The notes under the pieces were generated by a model. That model was given only the letters and a program-made list of their open reading frames with translations, made no database searches and was not told the origin of the DNA. Shown here piece after piece: positions 18,788 through 28,700 of a stretch of 64,000 nt of DNA; position 1 is the stretch's first letter, and each line of letters begins with the position of its first letter. The stretch covers positions 272,163 through 336,162 of the forward strand of contig NZ_JAFBCZ010000002.1 of NCBI RefSeq assembly GCF_016907925.1, given 5' to 3'. Origin of the DNA: Herpetosiphon giganteus (GTDB lineage: Bacteria; Chloroflexota; Chloroflexia; Chloroflexales; Herpetosiphonaceae). The translations under genes were made by a program, and so were the position numbers.

Positions 18788-19191
18788 ACCATAATCTGCT
18801 GCGTGGATGTTGGTTTTTGCTGGCATCCACGCAGTAAAAGAGCATAGAGCAAAGAACATAGAAGTTTTTTCGCCACGAATTGCCCGAATTGTACGAATGA
18901 AGATCTTTTAGCCACAGATTGGCACAGATTATTGGGATTATGATCGTGCTAGCCCAGAGCCACCAGCCAATAGCCATCATTTCTCTGCGCCTCTGCGTTA
19001 AATACTGATCCACAAAGAACACGAAGCGCACAAAGGTTAAGTTTTTTCGCCACAAATTGTATGAATTCTCCGAAGAATGCTCCGATAGCCAAAAGCCCAT
19101 AGCCCATAGCCTTCTTCCTTCATCCTTCATCCTTTTCCCAATGTTCTATAATGCTCATAGCGATTCTTTCAGTGAGAGCATACAAACATTC
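18788..19191. repeat. Gene-free spacer of mosaic repeats
   Basis: It contains GCATAGAGCAAAGAACATAG, TCGCCACGAATTGCCCGAATT, CCACAGATTGGCACAGATTA, CTCTGCGCCTCTGCGTTAA, CCATAGCCCATAGCC and CTTCATCCTTCATCC modules in sequence. TATAAT-like TCTATAATGC at 19145-19154 could serve the glycosyltransferase gene. Confidence 0.65.
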
Positions 19192-20298
19192 ATGCATATT
19201 CTTCATGTGTATAAAGATTATTTTCCGGTGCTCGGTGGGATGGAAAACCATATTCGGGTGGTTGCTGAAGGCTTGGCTGAGCGCGGCCATCAAGTTACGG
19301 TGGCGGTTAGCAACACGTATCCTAAAACCGAGATTGAGCGCCGCAATGGTGTGGCGGTGATCAAAGCGGCTCAATGGTTGCGCAAAGCCTCAACCCCGAT
19401 TAGCCCAATGAGCCTGCCGCTGAGCTGGCGCGTGCCCGCCGATATTATTCATTTGCACCATCCCTTCCCGCCTGGCGATTTGCTCTATTGGCTGCGGCGG
19501 GGCAAGGCCAAATTGGTCATTACCTATCAGAGCGATATTGTGCGCCAACGCCGTTTATTGCAACTCTATCGGCCATTGCTGACCCGCACCTTGAACGCTG
19601 CTGATCGGATTATTGCGGCCAGCCCGCAATATATTCAGACTTCGCCATGGCTGGCACCGCACGCTGCCAAATGTCGGGTTATTCCGTTGAGCGTCGATAC
19701 CGAGCGCTTTAATCAACTTGATCACGCGGCAATTCAAGCTTTGCGTGCGCAGGTTGACGCTCCCATGTTGTTGTTTGTTGGGCGTTTTCGCCATTACAAA
19801 GGCTTGCACTATCTGCTTGAGGCCTTACCAAAAATTCCGCATGCCACGTTGGTTTTGGTGGGCATTGGCCCCGAGGAGCCACGGCTGCGCGATTTGGCGC
19901 AACGCTTGGGGATTGGCGAACGTATTGTATGGGCTGGCGAAGTCCCGGATGAAGCCTTACCAAATTACTATGCCGCTGCCGATGTATTTGTGCTACCATC
20001 CCATTTACGAGCAGAAGCATTTGGAATTGTGCAACTTGAGGCGTTGGCAGCGGGCATTCCAATCGTCAGCACAGAATTGGGCACTGGCACAAGCTTTGTC
20101 AACGCCCACGGCGAAACGGGCTTTGTCGTGCCGCCAGCCGATCCTGCGGCGCTTGCCCGCGCGATCAATGTGCTGTTGGAAAATCCAGCCTTGCGCGCGC
20201 AATTTGGGGCCAATGGTCGCCAACGAGCAAGCAGCACCTTCAGTCCGCAGCGTATGCTCGATCAGATTGAAGCACTCTATAACGAGATTGTGAGTTAG
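19192..20298 (+). CDS. GT4-family glycosyltransferase
   Basis: 368 residues with the GT-B fold. The N-terminal GGMENHIRVVAEGLAERGH motif and the C-terminal donor-binding EAFGIVQLEALAAGIPIVST (E-x7-E signature) place it in CAZy family GT4, retaining nucleotide-sugar transferases. The acceptor is unknown; envelope polysaccharide or glycolipid is likely. ATG at 19192 begins the conserved MHILHVYKDYFPVLGG. Three Ser/Thr kinase genes follow with a gap of only 2 bp, implying one operon. Confidence 0.88.
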   Translation: MHILHVYKDYFPVLGGMENHIRVVAEGLAERGHQVTVAVSNTYPKTEIERRNGVAVIKAAQWLRKASTPISPMSLPLSWRVPADIIHLHHPFPPGDLLYWLRRGKAKLVITYQSDIVRQRRLLQLYRPLLTRTLNAADRIIAASPQYIQTSPWLAPHAAKCRVIPLSVDTERFNQLDHAAIQALRAQVDAPMLLFVGRFRHYKGLHYLLEALPKIPHATLVLVGIGPEEPRLRDLAQRLGIGERIVWAGEVPDEALPNYYAAADVFVLPSHLRAEAFGIVQLEALAAGIPIVSTELGTGTSFVNAHGETGFVVPPADPAALARAINVLLENPALRAQFGANGRQRASSTFSPQRMLDQIEALYNEIVS

Positions 20299-20300
20299 GT

Positions 20301-21530
20301 ATGTTGTTACAAGCAGGGACGGAATTGTTGGGGCGCTACCATATCGTGCGGGCCATCGGCCAAGGCGGTATGAGCGCGGTCTATGCGGCCTTTGATCGCC
20401 AATTAAATACGCCGGTGGCGATCAAACACTTTCGCAATTCCGATCCTGCGTTGCATGCCAATCTCGACCGCGAAGCCCAGATTTTGGCCCGTTTGCAACA
20501 CCCCGCCTTGCCCCGCGTCTATGATATTCGCCGCGAGCACGATGATGCCTATTTGATTATGGATTTGATCGAGGGCGACACCCTTGGCACATTGCTGACC
20601 CACCGTGGTAGCGGCTTTGAGCCGGCAACGGTGGTGGCGTGGGCGGCAACCTTGGCCGAGCCACTCAGCTATTTGCATCAACAAACGCCGCCGGTGATTC
20701 ACCGCGACATCAAGCCGCATAATGTGATGCGCACGCCCGCTGGCAAGTTGATTTTGCTGGATTTTGGTTTGGCCAAGCAATGGTCAACTGGCCAGCAAAG
20801 CGTGATTGCCTATACCCTACCGTATGCCTCGTTGGAGCAAATTCAAGGCACGACCACGCTCGATCAGCGCAGCGACGTGTATGGCTTTGGTGCGACGCTC
20901 TATCATTTGCTGACCAATCGCGAGCCAGTCGATGCCTTGACGCGGGCCAGCGCGCAAATTTATGCCAACCCCGATCCCTTGCCCGTGCCGAGTAGCCTGA
21001 ACAGCGCGGTCAACTCAGCGCTGGATCGCGTGCTGCTGGATTGTTTGGCGTTGCGTGCTCACGAACGGCCAGCGAGCATTCGTGATGTGGTGACGTTGTT
21101 GCAAGCGGCGCAAACCGCCACGGTCAGCGTGCCCATGGTGGCGGCGAATAGTGCTGGCCAACCAACGCTTCGGGTTGATGCCCAACTGCCAGATGGCGTG
21201 AGTTATGCGCCACCACGGCGGATTGATCCTCGGCCTGCTCCAGCCGCAACGCCTGCTCCGCCCCGCCAGCGGCGCTGGAGCGCCGCCGAGCAAATGAATC
21301 GTGCGCAGTGGAATATGCCTAGCTACGAACAATTATATGATGATCGTGCAGAATCTCGCTCATTTAGCCCCATCAATAATCAGCAATGGATGGTTACCCA
21401 ACAAGAAAATAACAACCGGATGAATGCAATCTTGGATGATGAGGAGCTTGAAAATCCAACCAAAGTGATGAATGTTGTGTTTATCCTGATTATCTTGATT
21501 GTATTAGCGGCATTTGGTATCTACGCTTAG
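20301..21530 (+). CDS. Membrane Ser/Thr protein kinase, copy 1 of 3
   Basis: 409 residues. A Hanks-type kinase domain begins almost at the N terminus: Gly loop GQGGMSAV (20-27), ATP lysine K42, E58, catalytic HRD (134-136) with N141, metal-binding DFG (154-156). All key residues are present, so it should be active. After about residue 280 comes a Pro/Ala-rich linker. A single C-terminal transmembrane helix (about 387-407) leaves almost nothing outside, so sensing would have to be in the membrane or cytoplasm. The kinase part is nearly identical to the next gene. Confidence 0.93.
   Translation: MLLQAGTELLGRYHIVRAIGQGGMSAVYAAFDRQLNTPVAIKHFRNSDPALHANLDREAQILARLQHPALPRVYDIRREHDDAYLIMDLIEGDTLGTLLTHRGSGFEPATVVAWAATLAEPLSYLHQQTPPVIHRDIKPHNVMRTPAGKLILLDFGLAKQWSTGQQSVIAYTLPYASLEQIQGTTTLDQRSDVYGFGATLYHLLTNREPVDALTRASAQIYANPDPLPVPSSLNSAVNSALDRVLLDCLALRAHERPASIRDVVTLLQAAQTATVSVPMVAANSAGQPTLRVDAQLPDGVSYAPPRRIDPRPAPAATPAPPRQRRWSAAEQMNRAQWNMPSYEQLYDDRAESRSFSPINNQQWMVTQQENNNRMNAILDDEELENPTKVMNVVFILIILIVLAAFGIYA
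20330..21217 (+). repeat. Direct repeat, copy A (kinase domain)
   Basis: About 888 bp nearly identical to 21569-22456, offset 1239 bp. Between GRYHIV and the PPRR after the kinase domain I count only three amino-acid changes (P/A, H/Q, D/A). Similarity stops sharply at the linker. Confidence 0.9.
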
Positions 21531-21539
21531 GGAGCGGTT

Positions 21540-22784
21540 ATGAGTTTAGGAGTTGGTTCAATCTTGCTTGGGCGCTACCATATCGTGCGGGCCATCGGCC
21601 AAGGCGGTATGAGCGCGGTCTATGCGGCCTTTGATCGCCAATTAAATACCGCCGTGGCGATCAAACACTTTCGCAATTCCGATCCTGCGTTGCATGCTAA
21701 TCTCGACCGCGAAGCGCAGATTTTGGCCCGTTTGCAACACCCCGCCTTGCCCCGCGTCTATGATATTCGCCGCGAGCATGATGATGCTTACTTGATTATG
21801 GATTTGATCGAGGGCGACACCCTTGGCACGTTGCTGACCCAGCGCGGCAGCGGCTTTGAGCCGGCAACGGTGGTGGCGTGGGCGGCAACCTTGGCCGAGC
21901 CACTCAGCTATTTGCATCAGCAAACGCCGCCGGTGATTCACCGCGACATCAAGCCGCATAATGTGATGCGCACGCCCGCTGGCAAGTTGATTTTGCTGGA
22001 TTTTGGTTTGGCCAAGCAATGGTCAACTGGCCAGCAAAGCGTGATTGCCTACACCCTGCCGTATGCCTCGTTGGAGCAAATTCAAGGCACGACCACGCTC
22101 GATCAGCGCAGCGACGTGTATGGCTTTGGTGCGACGCTCTATCATTTGCTGACCAATCGCGAGCCAGTCGATGCCTTGACGCGGGCCAGCGCGCAAATTT
22201 ATGCCAACCCCGATCCCTTGCCCGTGCCGAGTAGCCTGAACAGCGCGGTCAACTCAGCGCTGGATCGCGTGCTGCTGGATTGTTTGGCGTTGCGTGCCCA
22301 CGAACGGCCAGCGAGCATTCGTGCTGTGGTGACGTTGTTGCAAGCGGCGCAAACCGCCACGGTCAGTGTGCCCATGGTGGCGGCCAATAGCGCTGGCCAA
22401 CCAACGCTTCGGGTTGATGCCCAATTGCCAGATGGCGTGAGTTATGCGCCACCACGCCGTTTCGAGCCACGGTCTGCGCCAGCCGCAACCCCACTTCCAC
22501 CACCACAGCGGCGCTCAATTTTTCGGCGCAATGTACTGGAACAGCTGAATTATGGTCAGTGGATGGTTCCACGTTTTGAGCAACCCTATGAGCTGCGCGA
22601 AGATCTAAATTCATTGAGCCAGCTGAATGATCCCCACTGGCTGATTGCCCGCGATGTAAGCAATCGCCGCATTAAATCGGCACTTGATGATGACGACGAT
22701 GGGATTAGTCCAAGTCAAGTTGTGAATGTTATCTTCTTTCTTTTAATTATTATTGTTATCGGATCGTGTCCATTTTTGGGCTAG
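21540..22784 (+). CDS. Membrane Ser/Thr protein kinase, copy 2 of 3
   Basis: 414 residues, same architecture as copy 1: kinase domain with GQGGMSAV, HRDIKPHN and DFGLAKQW, then a divergent Pro-rich/charged linker and a C-terminal membrane helix. It starts 9 bp after copy 1's stop. The kinase domain is nearly identical to copy 1, while the linker and tail differ. This pattern fits recent duplication or continuing gene conversion limited to the kinase domain. Confidence 0.93.
   Translation: MSLGVGSILLGRYHIVRAIGQGGMSAVYAAFDRQLNTAVAIKHFRNSDPALHANLDREAQILARLQHPALPRVYDIRREHDDAYLIMDLIEGDTLGTLLTQRGSGFEPATVVAWAATLAEPLSYLHQQTPPVIHRDIKPHNVMRTPAGKLILLDFGLAKQWSTGQQSVIAYTLPYASLEQIQGTTTLDQRSDVYGFGATLYHLLTNREPVDALTRASAQIYANPDPLPVPSSLNSAVNSALDRVLLDCLALRAHERPASIRAVVTLLQAAQTATVSVPMVAANSAGQPTLRVDAQLPDGVSYAPPRRFEPRSAPAATPLPPPQRRSIFRRNVLEQLNYGQWMVPRFEQPYELREDLNSLSQLNDPHWLIARDVSNRRIKSALDDDDDGISPSQVVNVIFFLLIIIVIGSCPFLG
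21569..22456 (+). repeat. Direct repeat, copy B (kinase domain)
   Basis: Partner of 20330-21217. Recombination between the copies would delete 1239 bp and leave one chimeric kinase gene in frame. Confidence 0.9.
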
Positions 22785-22793
22785 GGAGCAGTT

Positions 22794-23864
22794 ATGAGTT
22801 TAGGCGTTGGTTCAACATTGCTTGGGCGCTACCAAATTTTGCGCTTAATTGGCCAAGGTGGCATGGGCACGGTCTATGCTGCTTTTGATCAACAGCTCAA
22901 ACATCAACTGGCAATTAAATATTTTCGCGGCCAGGATGCGGTTTTTCAAAGCAATTTGGAGCGTGAAGCCCAATTATTGGCTCGCTTGCGCCACCCAGCC
23001 TTGCCCCGCGTCTACGATTTGCAGCGGGTTGGCGATGCTGCCTTTTTGATTATGGAGCTGATCGAGGGCGAGAATCTTGGTACGCTTTTGGCCCAACGTG
23101 GTGCTGCGTTCGAGCCAGATGTGGTGCTGGCGTGGGCCAATGCACTCGCTCCGGCAATCAGCTATTTGCATCATCAAACGCCGCCCGTGATTCACCGTGA
23201 TATTAAGCCGCAAAACATTTTGCGCACGCCAGAAGGCCAATTGATGTTGGTCGATTTTGGCTTGGCCAAACAATGGGCTTCTTCAACCCAAAGCGTCGTT
23301 GCTTACACCTTAGCCTACGCTGCCTTGGAGCAAATTCAAGCGACTAGCCCGGTCAATCAGCGTAGCGATGTCTATAGTTTTGCCGCCACGCTCTATCATT
23401 TGCCCACCAATTGCGAGCCAGCAGATGCGCTTACCCGCGCCAGTAGCTTGATTAATGGTCAGCCTGATCCCTTACTCAGCGCTGATTTATTGAATTCCGC
23501 AGTTTCGCCGAGCTTAGCAGCAGCATTACATAATGGTTTGGCTTTAGCTGCGCACGAACGGCCTGCTAGCATCGATCAATTAATGCGCCAATTGCAACAG
23601 GGTTATCAGAATCAAGCGCTGCTGAGTAGCGCAGGCCAACCAACAATTGTGCAGCGCCAAGCAGTGCAAACGATTGCCTTGTCAACTGCCACCAAGCCCG
23701 CAGTTTCAGCCCAGCAAATCTTGCAACCGCAAAGAGCACCACAACAGATGACCTACCAAGAAACGACCGACATGGAAGATCCATTCACGCGCTTTATTGT
23801 TTTTGCTGCGGTTTTCATTGTGCTAGCCTTAATCGCACTTTGCTTCTACGGACAATCATTCTAA
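22794..23864 (+). CDS. Membrane Ser/Thr protein kinase, copy 3 of 3
   Basis: 356 residues. Kinase domain with GQGGMGTV, HRDIKPQN and DFGLAKQW intact, but clearly diverged from copies 1 and 2 (for example LPTNCEPADA against LLTNREPVDA). A Gln-rich linker is followed by a C-terminal membrane helix (about 334-352). The N-terminal MSLGVGS is shared with copy 2, showing common descent. It is the last gene of the glycosyltransferase-kinase run; no phosphatase is adjacent. Confidence 0.92.
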   Translation: MSLGVGSTLLGRYQILRLIGQGGMGTVYAAFDQQLKHQLAIKYFRGQDAVFQSNLEREAQLLARLRHPALPRVYDLQRVGDAAFLIMELIEGENLGTLLAQRGAAFEPDVVLAWANALAPAISYLHHQTPPVIHRDIKPQNILRTPEGQLMLVDFGLAKQWASSTQSVVAYTLAYAALEQIQATSPVNQRSDVYSFAATLYHLPTNCEPADALTRASSLINGQPDPLLSADLLNSAVSPSLAAALHNGLALAAHERPASIDQLMRQLQQGYQNQALLSSAGQPTIVQRQAVQTIALSTATKPAVSAQQILQPQRAPQQMTYQETTDMEDPFTRFIVFAAVFIVLALIALCFYGQSF

Positions 23865-23952
23865 CAATCCTCTGCTTTGGCTGATCTGCGCTGGGCAAGG
23901 TTTTGTGGTATGCTTGGCGTATTTGAGCTTTAAAATCAAAGGAGTCGCATCC

Positions 23953-24534
23953 GTGGCTGATTACAGCGCCTATATTGAAAAAAGTTTTCGTGAACATATT
24001 GCGATGGCCGAGCAGGTCTTGGCCGAACAATCAGCAACGATTAATGCCATGGCCAATGTGTTGATCGCATGCTATCAACAAGGCCATAAGGCTATTTTTT
24101 GTGGCAATGGTGGCAGTGCCGCCGATGCCCAGCACCTTGCCGCCGAATTTGTCGGGCGCTATTTGATCGATCGCCGCCCAATTCCGGCGCTAGCGTTGCA
24201 CACCGATACCTCGACCTTGACCGCCGTCGGCAACGACTATGGCTACGATCAAGTTTTTTCGCGCCAAGTTCAAGCACATATGAATCCAGGCGATGTACTG
24301 GTTTGTTTGACTACTAGCGGCAACTCGCTCAATGTGATCAAAGCTGCTGAAGTGGCTCGCGAGTTGGGCAACCCAGTGCTAGCCTTGCTTGGTGGCGATG
24401 GCGGCAAGATTCTGCCATTATGCGACCATGCCTTGGTTGTGCCATTCAAATTGCCCTATCTGGTGCAAGAAATTTCGATGGTCGTTGGCCACTTGTTATG
24501 CGACCTGACCGAACAAGCCTTGTTTGCCAAATAA
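23953..24534 (+). CDS. gmhA: Sedoheptulose-7-phosphate isomerase (SIS domain)
   Basis: 193-residue SIS-domain isomerase making D-glycero-D-manno-heptose 7-phosphate, the first step of the heptose pathway. Motifs are FCGNGGSAADAQHLAAEFVGRY, TDTSTLTAVGNDYGYDQVF and LTTSGNSLNV. GTG at 23953 is chosen because AAAGGAG lies eight bases upstream. gmhB follows after a terminator. Confidence 0.92.
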   Translation: MADYSAYIEKSFREHIAMAEQVLAEQSATINAMANVLIACYQQGHKAIFCGNGGSAADAQHLAAEFVGRYLIDRRPIPALALHTDTSTLTAVGNDYGYDQVFSRQVQAHMNPGDVLVCLTTSGNSLNVIKAAEVARELGNPVLALLGGDGGKILPLCDHALVVPFKLPYLVQEISMVVGHLLCDLTEQALFAK

Positions 24535-24554
24535 CTGGCGTGATCGACGCAACG

Positions 24555-24585
24555 ACGCAGCGATTGAATGATCGCTGCGTTTTTT
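24555..24585 (+). terminator. Terminator after gmhA
   Basis: Perfect 10-bp stem ACGCAGCGAT / ATCGCTGCGT with a 6-base loop, followed by six T residues. Confidence 0.9.
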
Positions 24586-24613
24586 AATTAAGTTTTTTAG
24601 GTGAGATTTAACG

Positions 24614-25153
24614 ATGAGCCAAGCAGCTGTATTTATTGATCGTGATGGCACAATCAATGTTGAAGTGAATTATTTGCATCAGCCAGAACTGGTGCAACTT
24701 GAGCAAACGGTTGGCCAAGCAATTGCCCGCTTGAACCAAGCTGGTTTTTTGGTTTTAGTGGTGACAAATCAATCGGGCATTGCTCGCGGCTACTATAGCG
24801 CTGAGGATATGCAGGCGGTGCATCGGCGGATTAGCGAACTGCTAGAGCTATATGGTGGGCATATTGATGCTTGGTATTACTGCCCACATCATCCTGAGGT
24901 AACTGGCGAATGTGCCTGTCGCAAGCCCAACTTGGGCATGTTCGCGCAAGCCCAAGCCGAATTCACGATCGATCTCAGCCGTTCGTGGATGATTGGCGAT
25001 AAACTGCTCGATGTGCAAGCAGGCATCAATTTAGGCGTGCCAGCGATTATGGTGCAAACCGGGTATGGCGCACAGCATCAACACGATTTGCCAGCCCATG
25101 CTATGCTGGTAGCAAATCTTAATGCTGCGGTCGACCTGATTGTGCAGGAGTAA
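24614..25153 (+). CDS. gmhB: D,D-heptose 1,7-bisphosphate phosphatase-type HAD enzyme
   Basis: 179-residue HAD phosphatase. Catalytic motif FIDRDGTINVE; motif II VTNQSGIARG; zinc-binding segment YYCPHHPEVTGECACRKPNLGM, typical of GmhB/HisB-N; motif IV MIGDKLLDVQAG. With gmhA it covers two steps towards ADP- or GDP-heptose. HldE/HddA kinase and nucleotidyltransferase genes are not in the window. Confidence 0.92.
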   Translation: MSQAAVFIDRDGTINVEVNYLHQPELVQLEQTVGQAIARLNQAGFLVLVVTNQSGIARGYYSAEDMQAVHRRISELLELYGGHIDAWYYCPHHPEVTGECACRKPNLGMFAQAQAEFTIDLSRSWMIGDKLLDVQAGINLGVPAIMVQTGYGAQHQHDLPAHAMLVANLNAAVDLIVQE

Positions 25154-25155
25154 GT

Positions 25156-25545
25156 ATGCAACCTCAATCACCCCAACCACCACACCTTCAACAACAACCA
25201 ACCGTTCAAATCGTGCCGCCATGGATGATTTCGGCTACCTTCGATTTGCCAGGCTTTCGGGTTGTGCAAAATCGGGGGATTGTGCGGGGCATTGTGGTCC
25301 GCTCGCGTTCAGTTTTTGGCACGATTGGCGCATCATTTCAAACGTTAGTCGGCGGAAATATTACCATTTGGTCGAAGCTGTGTGAGCAAGCGCGGCTCGA
25401 AGCGTTTGAAATTATGTCGTTGCATGCCGCTGAATTAGGCGCAAACGCCATTATTGCTATGCGCTACGATGCCACCGAAATTAGCGCTGGCGTGACTGAA
25501 GTGTTGGCATATGGTAGCGCCGTGATCGTCGAGCCAGTTCGCTAA
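25156..25545 (+). CDS. YbjQ/UPF0145 family protein
   Basis: 129 residues. The core (FRVVQNRGIVRGIVVRSRSV, ARLEAFEIMSLHAAELGANAI, IAMRYDATEIS) matches the YbjQ/UPF0145 putative heavy-metal-binding family, small proteins forming pentameric rings. The N-terminal Gln/Pro-rich stretch of about 20 residues is an extension. It starts 2 bp after gmhB, with AGGAG inside the gmhB end, so the two are coupled. Confidence 0.85.
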   Translation: MQPQSPQPPHLQQQPTVQIVPPWMISATFDLPGFRVVQNRGIVRGIVVRSRSVFGTIGASFQTLVGGNITIWSKLCEQARLEAFEIMSLHAAELGANAIIAMRYDATEISAGVTEVLAYGSAVIVEPVR

Positions 25546-25583
25546 AATTGACTATACTGATCGATTCGAGTAATAACCACAAA

Positions 25584-25640
25584 CATGCCCTCACCCCAAC
25601 TCCTCGCCCGTTGGACGGGAGAGGAGTTGGGGTGAGAGAT
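25584..25640. repeat. REP/MITE-like palindrome, copy 1
   Basis: Perfect 16-bp inverted repeat CTCACCCCAACTCCTC (25590-25605) / GAGGAGTTGGGGTGAG (25621-25636) around an inner CCCG...CGGG. It lies between convergent genes. A related copy in the opposite orientation is at 57072-57117. Confidence 0.75.
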
Positions 25641-25652
25641 CAGGTTTAAGCA

Positions 25653-25685
25653 AAACCCCCGTTGGAATAGCTCCAACGGGGGTTT
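25653..25685. terminator. Terminator of the rpoBC operon (bidirectional)
   Basis: Perfect 14-bp stem AAACCCCCGTTGGA (25653-25666) / TCCAACGGGGGTTT (25672-25685), with T tracts on either strand, 22 bp past the rpoC stop. Confidence 0.9.
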
Positions 25686-25707
25686 ATTTTGATTATTTGG
25701 CTATGAT

Positions 25708-28700
25708 TTAGACGTTTTCGTCGTCTTCGTCGGTGCCGAGCAGCTCGTTCAAGGTTGGTTTGCGACCTTCTTCTGCTTGCAAGCGAGCCATCGCTTGTGC
25801 AAAGAGATCATCCTTCGGCCCGTTGCCGCTATCAATGTTGGTGACAGCAGTTAAGGCTTCGTCGAATGAACGTGGTGGCACTGGCTTGGGTTCGCTGGCG
25901 ATTGCTGGCGCTGGCGTTGCTGCTGGCGTTTCGCGATCGGCTGGCGCGCTGGTGATTTGGGCAACGCGCAAGGCGGCTTCTTCGGCCAATTTGCGGCGTT
26001 GCTCCATGCCCGTGCCTGCTGGAATGAGCTTGCCAATAACCACGTTTTCCTTCAAACCACGCAGGTAGTCGATTTTGCCGTTGACGGCTGCTTCGGTCAA
26101 TACGCGGGTGGTTTCTTGGAACGAGGCCGCCGACAAGAATGAGTCGGTCGACAACGAGGCCTTGGTAATCCCCAACAACACTGGCACTGCCAACGCTGGA
26201 TCGCCACCTTGGCTCACAATCGAAGCATTGATGCGATTGAGTTCGTGCAGTTCGACCAATTCGCCTGGCAACAGTTCAGTATCGCCTGGCTCCTCGATGC
26301 GGACCCGCCGCAACATTTGGCGCACAATCACTTCAATGTGTTTATCGTTGATCCCCACACCTTGCGAACGATAGACCTTTTGGGCTTCGTTGGTCAGGTA
26401 TTCTTGGACTGCTTCGCGGCCACGCAATTGCAGCATTTCTTGTGGGTCCGACGAGCCTTCGGTCATTTGCTGGCCAACTTGGACTAAATCGCCATCTTTG
26501 ACCCGCAAGCGAGCGGCGTGGGCAATGACTTCTTCATGTTCTTCGATGTCTTTGGCTTGAATCACCAAGCGATCATCGTCGACATAGACATTACCTGCCA
26601 AGCCTGCGACCAATGGTGGGCGGCTGTCGCCGTCAATATTGCTTTCGGCCAAGAGGTTGCCAATTTCAACCGCATCGCCATTTTTGACGACCACGCGATA
26701 GTCTTTGGGCAACATTTGCTCGTCGGTATACACTTCCTCAGAGACGATGCGCAAGCGCCGAATGCCTTCTTCTTCGCGCACAATCTGGACGCGGCCAGCA
26801 ATTTGCGCCAGCACGGCTTTACCCTTAGGAATCCGCGCTTCGAAGATTTCTTGCACCCGTGGCAAACCTTGGGTGATGTCTGTATCGGTTGCAACACCAC
26901 CGGTGTGGAACGTCCGCAACGTCAGCTGCGTCCCTGGCTCACCGATTGATTGGGCTGCGATAATCCCGACAGCTTCGCCAATTTCGACCATCTTGCCAGT
27001 GGCAAGGTTACGGCCATAGCACTTGCGACAAATGCCATAATCGGCGTTACAGGTCAACACTGAACGGACATAGATGCCGAATTCAGCTTGGGCCTCTTTG
27101 TCGAGCGATTTCAGGACGTTGGCGATGTGTTTGCCATCATCTTCTAAGATTTCGCTATCAGTTGGGAAAACGACTTCGCCAGTTACTGGATTGGTGACCG
27201 GAGCCACCGTCACGCGCCCAATGATGCGATCTTCGACCGAGGCCAAAATATCGCGGCTGACGCGAATCCACATGCCTTCGGTGGTGCCACAATCTTCGAT
27301 TGTCACAATCACATCTTGGGCAACGTCCACCAAACGGCGGGTCAAATAGCCAGCGTCTGCTGTCCGCAAGGCGGTATCAGCCAAACCTTTCCGGCCACCG
27401 TGGGTCGAAATGAAGTATTCGATAACGCTCAAGCCTTCGCGGAAGTTGGCGGTAATCGGCAATTCGATAATCCGTCCGGTTGGGTCGGTGGTCAAGCCCC
27501 GCATCCCAGCCATCTGGCGAATTTGCTCGACGTTACCACGCGCCCCAGAGGTTGACATCATCGAGACTGGCCCAAATGGATTCAACGAGCGTTGAACTTC
27601 AACCTTGATTTGGTTGGTTGCATCAAGCCATGCCGAAACCACTTCGCGATAGCGTTCGTCGTCGGTAATCAGACCACGGCGCTGCATCTTTTCGATGTCT
27701 TGCACCTTCTTGTAGGTTTCTTCCACAATCGCATTTTTGGTATCGGGAACTTCTACGTCCGAAGCCGAGAAGGTCATCCCGCCCAAGGTGGCGTGTTTGA
27801 AGCCCAAGGCCTTGATCCGGTCGGCCAAGCGAGCCGTTCGTTCTGAGGCATAGAAGCGCAACAACGATTCTTCCGAGGTCTCAGGGCCAAAGCGTTCAAT
27901 TAATTCTTGATACACGTCGGCAATGATGTTCTCGCGTTGTGAGTGGAAGCGATAACAATCGGCAATCAAGGCCTTCAAGCCCGATTTACCAACCAAGAAG
28001 TTGCGATAGTGCAATGGCGAGCGATAGCCGTTTTCGCCAGCTTTTGGCTCGCCTTGGTAGCGCAACGCATTGTTGAAGATGATCCGCCCAACGCTGGTCT
28101 CAATTAAGACCCGTGGGGTTACACCATCCAACGATGGCAGTTCTTTATCGCGCAAATCGCTGCCTGGCAGAATGTAATCTTCGATCACAATCCAAACTGG
28201 CGCTTGAATATGCACGATGCCGTTGGTGTAGGCCAACAAGGCTTCGTCAATTGAACCAAAGCGCTTGCCGCCACCCTTGGCTCCAGGCCGAACTTGGGTC
28301 AGATAGAAACAACCCAACACGATGTCTTGTGATGGCGTAATAATGGGATCGCCAGTTGCAGGTGACAACAGGTTGTAGGTCGAGATCATCCGGCGACGCG
28401 CTTCTTCTTGAGCCTTGCGCGACAATGGAACGTGCACAGCCATTTGGTCGCCGTCAAAGTCGGCGTTGAACGCAGCACACACCAAGGGGTGCAATTGAAT
28501 CGCCGAGCCTTCGATCAGCTTGGCTTCAAAGGCTTGAATTGACAAACGGTGCAGCGAAGGCGCACGGTTGAGCAATACCAAGTAGTCTTTGATGACTTCT
28601 TCGAGCACATCCCACACTTCAGGCCGTACCCGCTCGACGAAGCGCTTGGCTGATTTGATGTTGTGGGCAAAGCCTTTATCGACCAAGCGGCGCATGACGA

